Shown here piece by piece: positions 61,217-64,000 of a stretch of 64,000 nucleotides of DNA (positions are counted from its first letter, which is position 1; each line of letters begins with the position of its first letter). Position numbers and translations under genes: made by a program. This DNA is from Lepisosteus oculatus (Eukaryota; Chordata; Actinopteri; Semionotiformes; Lepisosteidae): contig NC_090698.1 of the NCBI RefSeq assembly GCF_040954835.1, forward strand, positions 1,734,501-1,798,500, read 5' to 3'. The notes under the pieces are model-generated. The model was not told the DNA's origin. It ran no database searches and saw only the letters and a program-made list of their open reading frames with translations.

Positions 61217-64000
61217 GTGAGAGGGAGGGAGAGATGCAGGAGGGGAGGAGAGATGCAGGAGCGATGGGAGAGAGGGGAGGAGAGATGAAGGAGAGATGAA
61301 GGAGAGATGGGGGAGAGGGGAGGAGAGATGGGGAGAGGGGAGGAGAGATGAAGGAGAGATGGGGGAGAGGGGAGGAGAGATGAGGGAGAGGGGAGGAGAG
61401 ATGGGGGAGAGGGGAGGAGAGATGGGGGAGAGGGGAGGAGAGATGGGGAGAGGGGAGGAGAGATGGGGAGAGGGGAGGAGAGATGAAGGAGAGATGGGGG
61501 AGAGGGGAGGAGAGATGGAGGAGAGATGGGGGAGAGGGGACGAGAGATGGGGGAGAGGGGACGAGAGATGAAGGAGGGATGGGGGAGAGGGGACGAGAGA
61601 TGGGGGAGAGGGGAGGAGAGATGGGGGAGAGGGGACGAGAGATGAAGGAGGGATGGGGGAGAGGGGACGAGAGATGGGGGAGAGGGGACGAGAGATGAAG
61701 GAGGGATGGGGGAGAGGGGACGAGAGATGGGGGAGAGGGGACGAGAGATGAAGGAGGGATGGGGGAGAGGGGACGAGAGATGGGGGAGAGGGGACGAGAG
61801 ATGAAGGAGGGATGGGGGAGAGGGGACGAGAGATGGGGGAGAGGGGACGAGAGATGGGGGAGAGGGGACGAGAGATGAAGGAGGGATGGGGGAAAGGGGA
61901 GGAGAGATGGGGGAGAGGGGAGGAGAGATGAAGGAGGGATGGGGGAAAGGGGAGGAGAGATGGGAGAGAGGGGACGAGAGATGAAGGAGGGATGGGGGAG
62001 AGGGGACGAGAGATGGGGGAGAGGGGAGGAGAGATGGGGGAGAGGGGACGAGAGATGAAGGAGGGATGGGGGAGAGGGGAGGAGAGATGGGGGAGAGGGG
62101 AGGAGAGATGAAGGAGGGATGGGGGAAAGGGGAGGAGAGATGGGAGAGAGGGGAGGAGAGATGGGAGAGAGGGGAGGAGAGATGGGGAGAGGGGAGGAGA
62201 GATGGGGAGAGGGGAGGAGAGATGAAGGAGAGATGGGGGAGAGGGGAGGAGAGATGGAGGAGAGATGGGGAGAGGGGAGGAGAGATGGGGAGAGGGGAGG
62301 AGAGATGAAGGAGGGATGGGGGAGAGGGGAGGAGAGATGGGGGAGAGGGGACGAGAGATGGGGGAGAGGGGACGAGAGATGAAGGAGGGATGGGGGAGAG
62401 GGGACGAGAGATGGGGGAGAGGGGACGAGAGATGAAGGAGGGATGGGGGAGAGGGGACGAGAGATGGGGGAGAGGGGACGAGAGATGAAGGAGGGATGGG
62501 GGAGAGGGGACGAGAGATGGGGGAGAGGGGACGAGAGATGAAGGAGGGATGGGGGAAAGGGGAGGAGAGATGGGAGAGAGGGGAGGAGAGATGGGAGAGA
62601 GGGGAGGAGAGATGGGGAGAGGGGAGGAGAGATGGGGAGAGGGGAGGAGAGATGAAGGAGAGATGGGGGAGAGGGGAGGAGAGATGGAGGAGAGATGGGG
62701 AGAGGGGAGGAGAGATGGGGAGAGGGGAGGAGAGATGGGGAGAGGGGAGGAGAGATGGGGAGAGGGGAGGAGAGATGGGGGAGAGGGGACGAGAGATGAA
62801 GGAGGGATGGGGGAGAGGGGACGAGAGATGGGGGAGAGGGGAGGAGAGATGGGGGAGAGGGGACGAGAGATGAAGGAGGGATGGGGGAGAGGGGAGGAGA
62901 GATGGGGGAGAGGGGAGGAGAGATGAAGGAGGGATGGGGGAAAGGGGAGGAGAGCTGGGAGAGAGGGGAGGAGAGATGGGGAGAGGGGAGGAGAGATGAA
63001 GAGAGATGGGGGAGAGGGGAGGAGAGATGGAGGAGAGATGGGGAGAGGGGAGGAGAGATGGGGAGAGGGGAGGAGAGATGGGGAGAGGGGAGGAGAGATG
63101 GGGAGAGGGGACGAGAGATGGGGGAGAGGGGACGAGAGATGAAGGAGGGATGGGGGAGAGGGGACGAGAGATGGGGGAGAGGGGACGAGAGATGAAGGAG
63201 GGATGGGGGAGAGGGGACGAGAGATGGGGGAGAGGGGACGAGAGATGAAGGAGGGATGGGGGAGAGGGGACGAGAGATGGGGGAGAGGGGACGAGAGATG
63301 AAGGAGGGATGGGGAAAGGGGAGGAGATGGAGAGAGGGGAGGAGAGATGGGAGAGAGGGGAGGAGAGAGGGAGAGGGGAGGAGAGATGGGGAGAGGGGAG
63401 GAGAGATGAAGGAGAGATGGGGGAGAGGGGAGGAGAGATGGAGGAGAGATGGGGAGAGGGGAGGAGAGATGGGGAGAGGGGAGGAGAGATGGGGAGAGGG
63501 GAGGAGAGATGGGGGAGAGGGGACGAGAGATGAAGGAGGGATGGGGGAGAGGGGACGAGAGATGGGGGAGAGGGAGGAGAGATGGGGGAGAGGGGACGAG
63601 AGATGAAGGAGGGATGGGGGAGAGGGGAGGAGAGATGGGGGAGAGGGGAGGAGAGATGAAGGAGGGATGGGGGAAAGGGGAGGAGAGATGGGAGAGAGGG
63701 GAGGAGAGATGGGGAGAGGGGAGGAGAGATGAAGGAGAGATGGGGAGAGGGGAGGAGAGATGGAGGAGATGAGGGAGGGAGAGGGGAGGAGAGATGGGGC
63801 GAGGGGAGGAGAGATGGGGAGAGGGGAGGAGAGATGAAGGAGAGATGGGGAGAGGGGAGGAGAGATGGAGGAGAGATGGGAGAGGGGAGGAGAGATGGGG
63901 AGAGGGGAGGAGAGATGGGGGAGAGGGGACGAGAGATGAAGGAGGGATGGGGGAGAGGGGACGAGAGATGGGGGAGAGGGGAGGAGAGATGGGGAGAGGG
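61217..64000 (+). repeat. GA-rich polypurine minisatellite in a nesprin intron, runs off the window
   Basis: At least 2.78 kb of gatgggggagagggga and gatgaaggaggg blocks. Basic modules of about 21 and 32 bp combine into a 53-bp higher-order unit, which shifts frame at each repeat (53 is not a multiple of 3). Variants differ at gacgaga versus gaggaga and in G-run length (gggg or ggggg). Pyrimidines are almost limited to the T of gatg and the C of gacg. It begins at the splice donor of exon 61079-61216. Confidence 0.97.

Noticed and set aside
61217-63772. Many Arg/Glu/Gly-rich open frames such as repeated MGERGGEM units
   Set aside because: They are translations of the GA-rich minisatellite; the 53-bp unit shifts frame and the whole lies in an intron after a good donor.

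Overview
This is a vertebrate nuclear genome window. Short coding exons with GT/AG junctions sit in long introns full of interspersed repeats. Gene content and repeat types point to a ray-finned fish. A non-teleost such as a gar or bowfin is my best guess, from tetrapod-like single-copy gene order plus tRNA-derived and 5S-rRNA-derived SINEs. That placement is inference.

Layout. clip3 (+) runs from its first coding exon at 1246 to its stop at 25974, with 13 coding exons giving 538 residues. A GC-rich promoter-like block at about 28.3-28.7 kb has no recognised gene. A three-exon paired-class homeobox gene lies on the minus strand (32202 down to 31036, 205 residues). It has a K50 homeodomain and an N-terminal eh1-like repressor motif, and I judge it dharma/bozozok-like. 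alkbh6 (+) follows at 37947-43975, with six coding exons giving 238 residues, the length I recall for human ALKBH6. Last is the 5' or middle part of a nesprin-family gene (+, 59108 to beyond the right edge), most likely syne4. From memory, the human order on 19q13 is CLIP3-ALKBH6-SYNE4, all on one strand, so the block is conserved and the homeobox gene is the extra member.

The three co-oriented genes have unrelated jobs: a palmitoylated microtubule/Golgi linker (CLIP3), a 2-oxoglutarate/Fe(II) dioxygenase-like protein (ALKBH6), and a nuclear-envelope spectrin-repeat protein (nesprin). They are linked by synteny rather than by pathway.

Repeats make up much of the rest. The 10.2-kb clip3 intron 2 holds a decayed Tc1-like element with about 200-bp IR/DR-type ends (5605-10017), containing Ty3/gypsy fragments that are interrupted by a 5S-SINE-family copy. 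It also holds an L2/CR1-like LINE 3' end (about 11757-12300). tRNA-type SINEs, a 5S-derived SINE, a 136-nt near-perfect hairpin, two short minisatellites and a truncated tRNA-Trp copy occur elsewhere. The right end (61217-64000) is a polypurine minisatellite of at least 2.8 kb that begins at the splice donor of a nesprin exon and runs out of the window.
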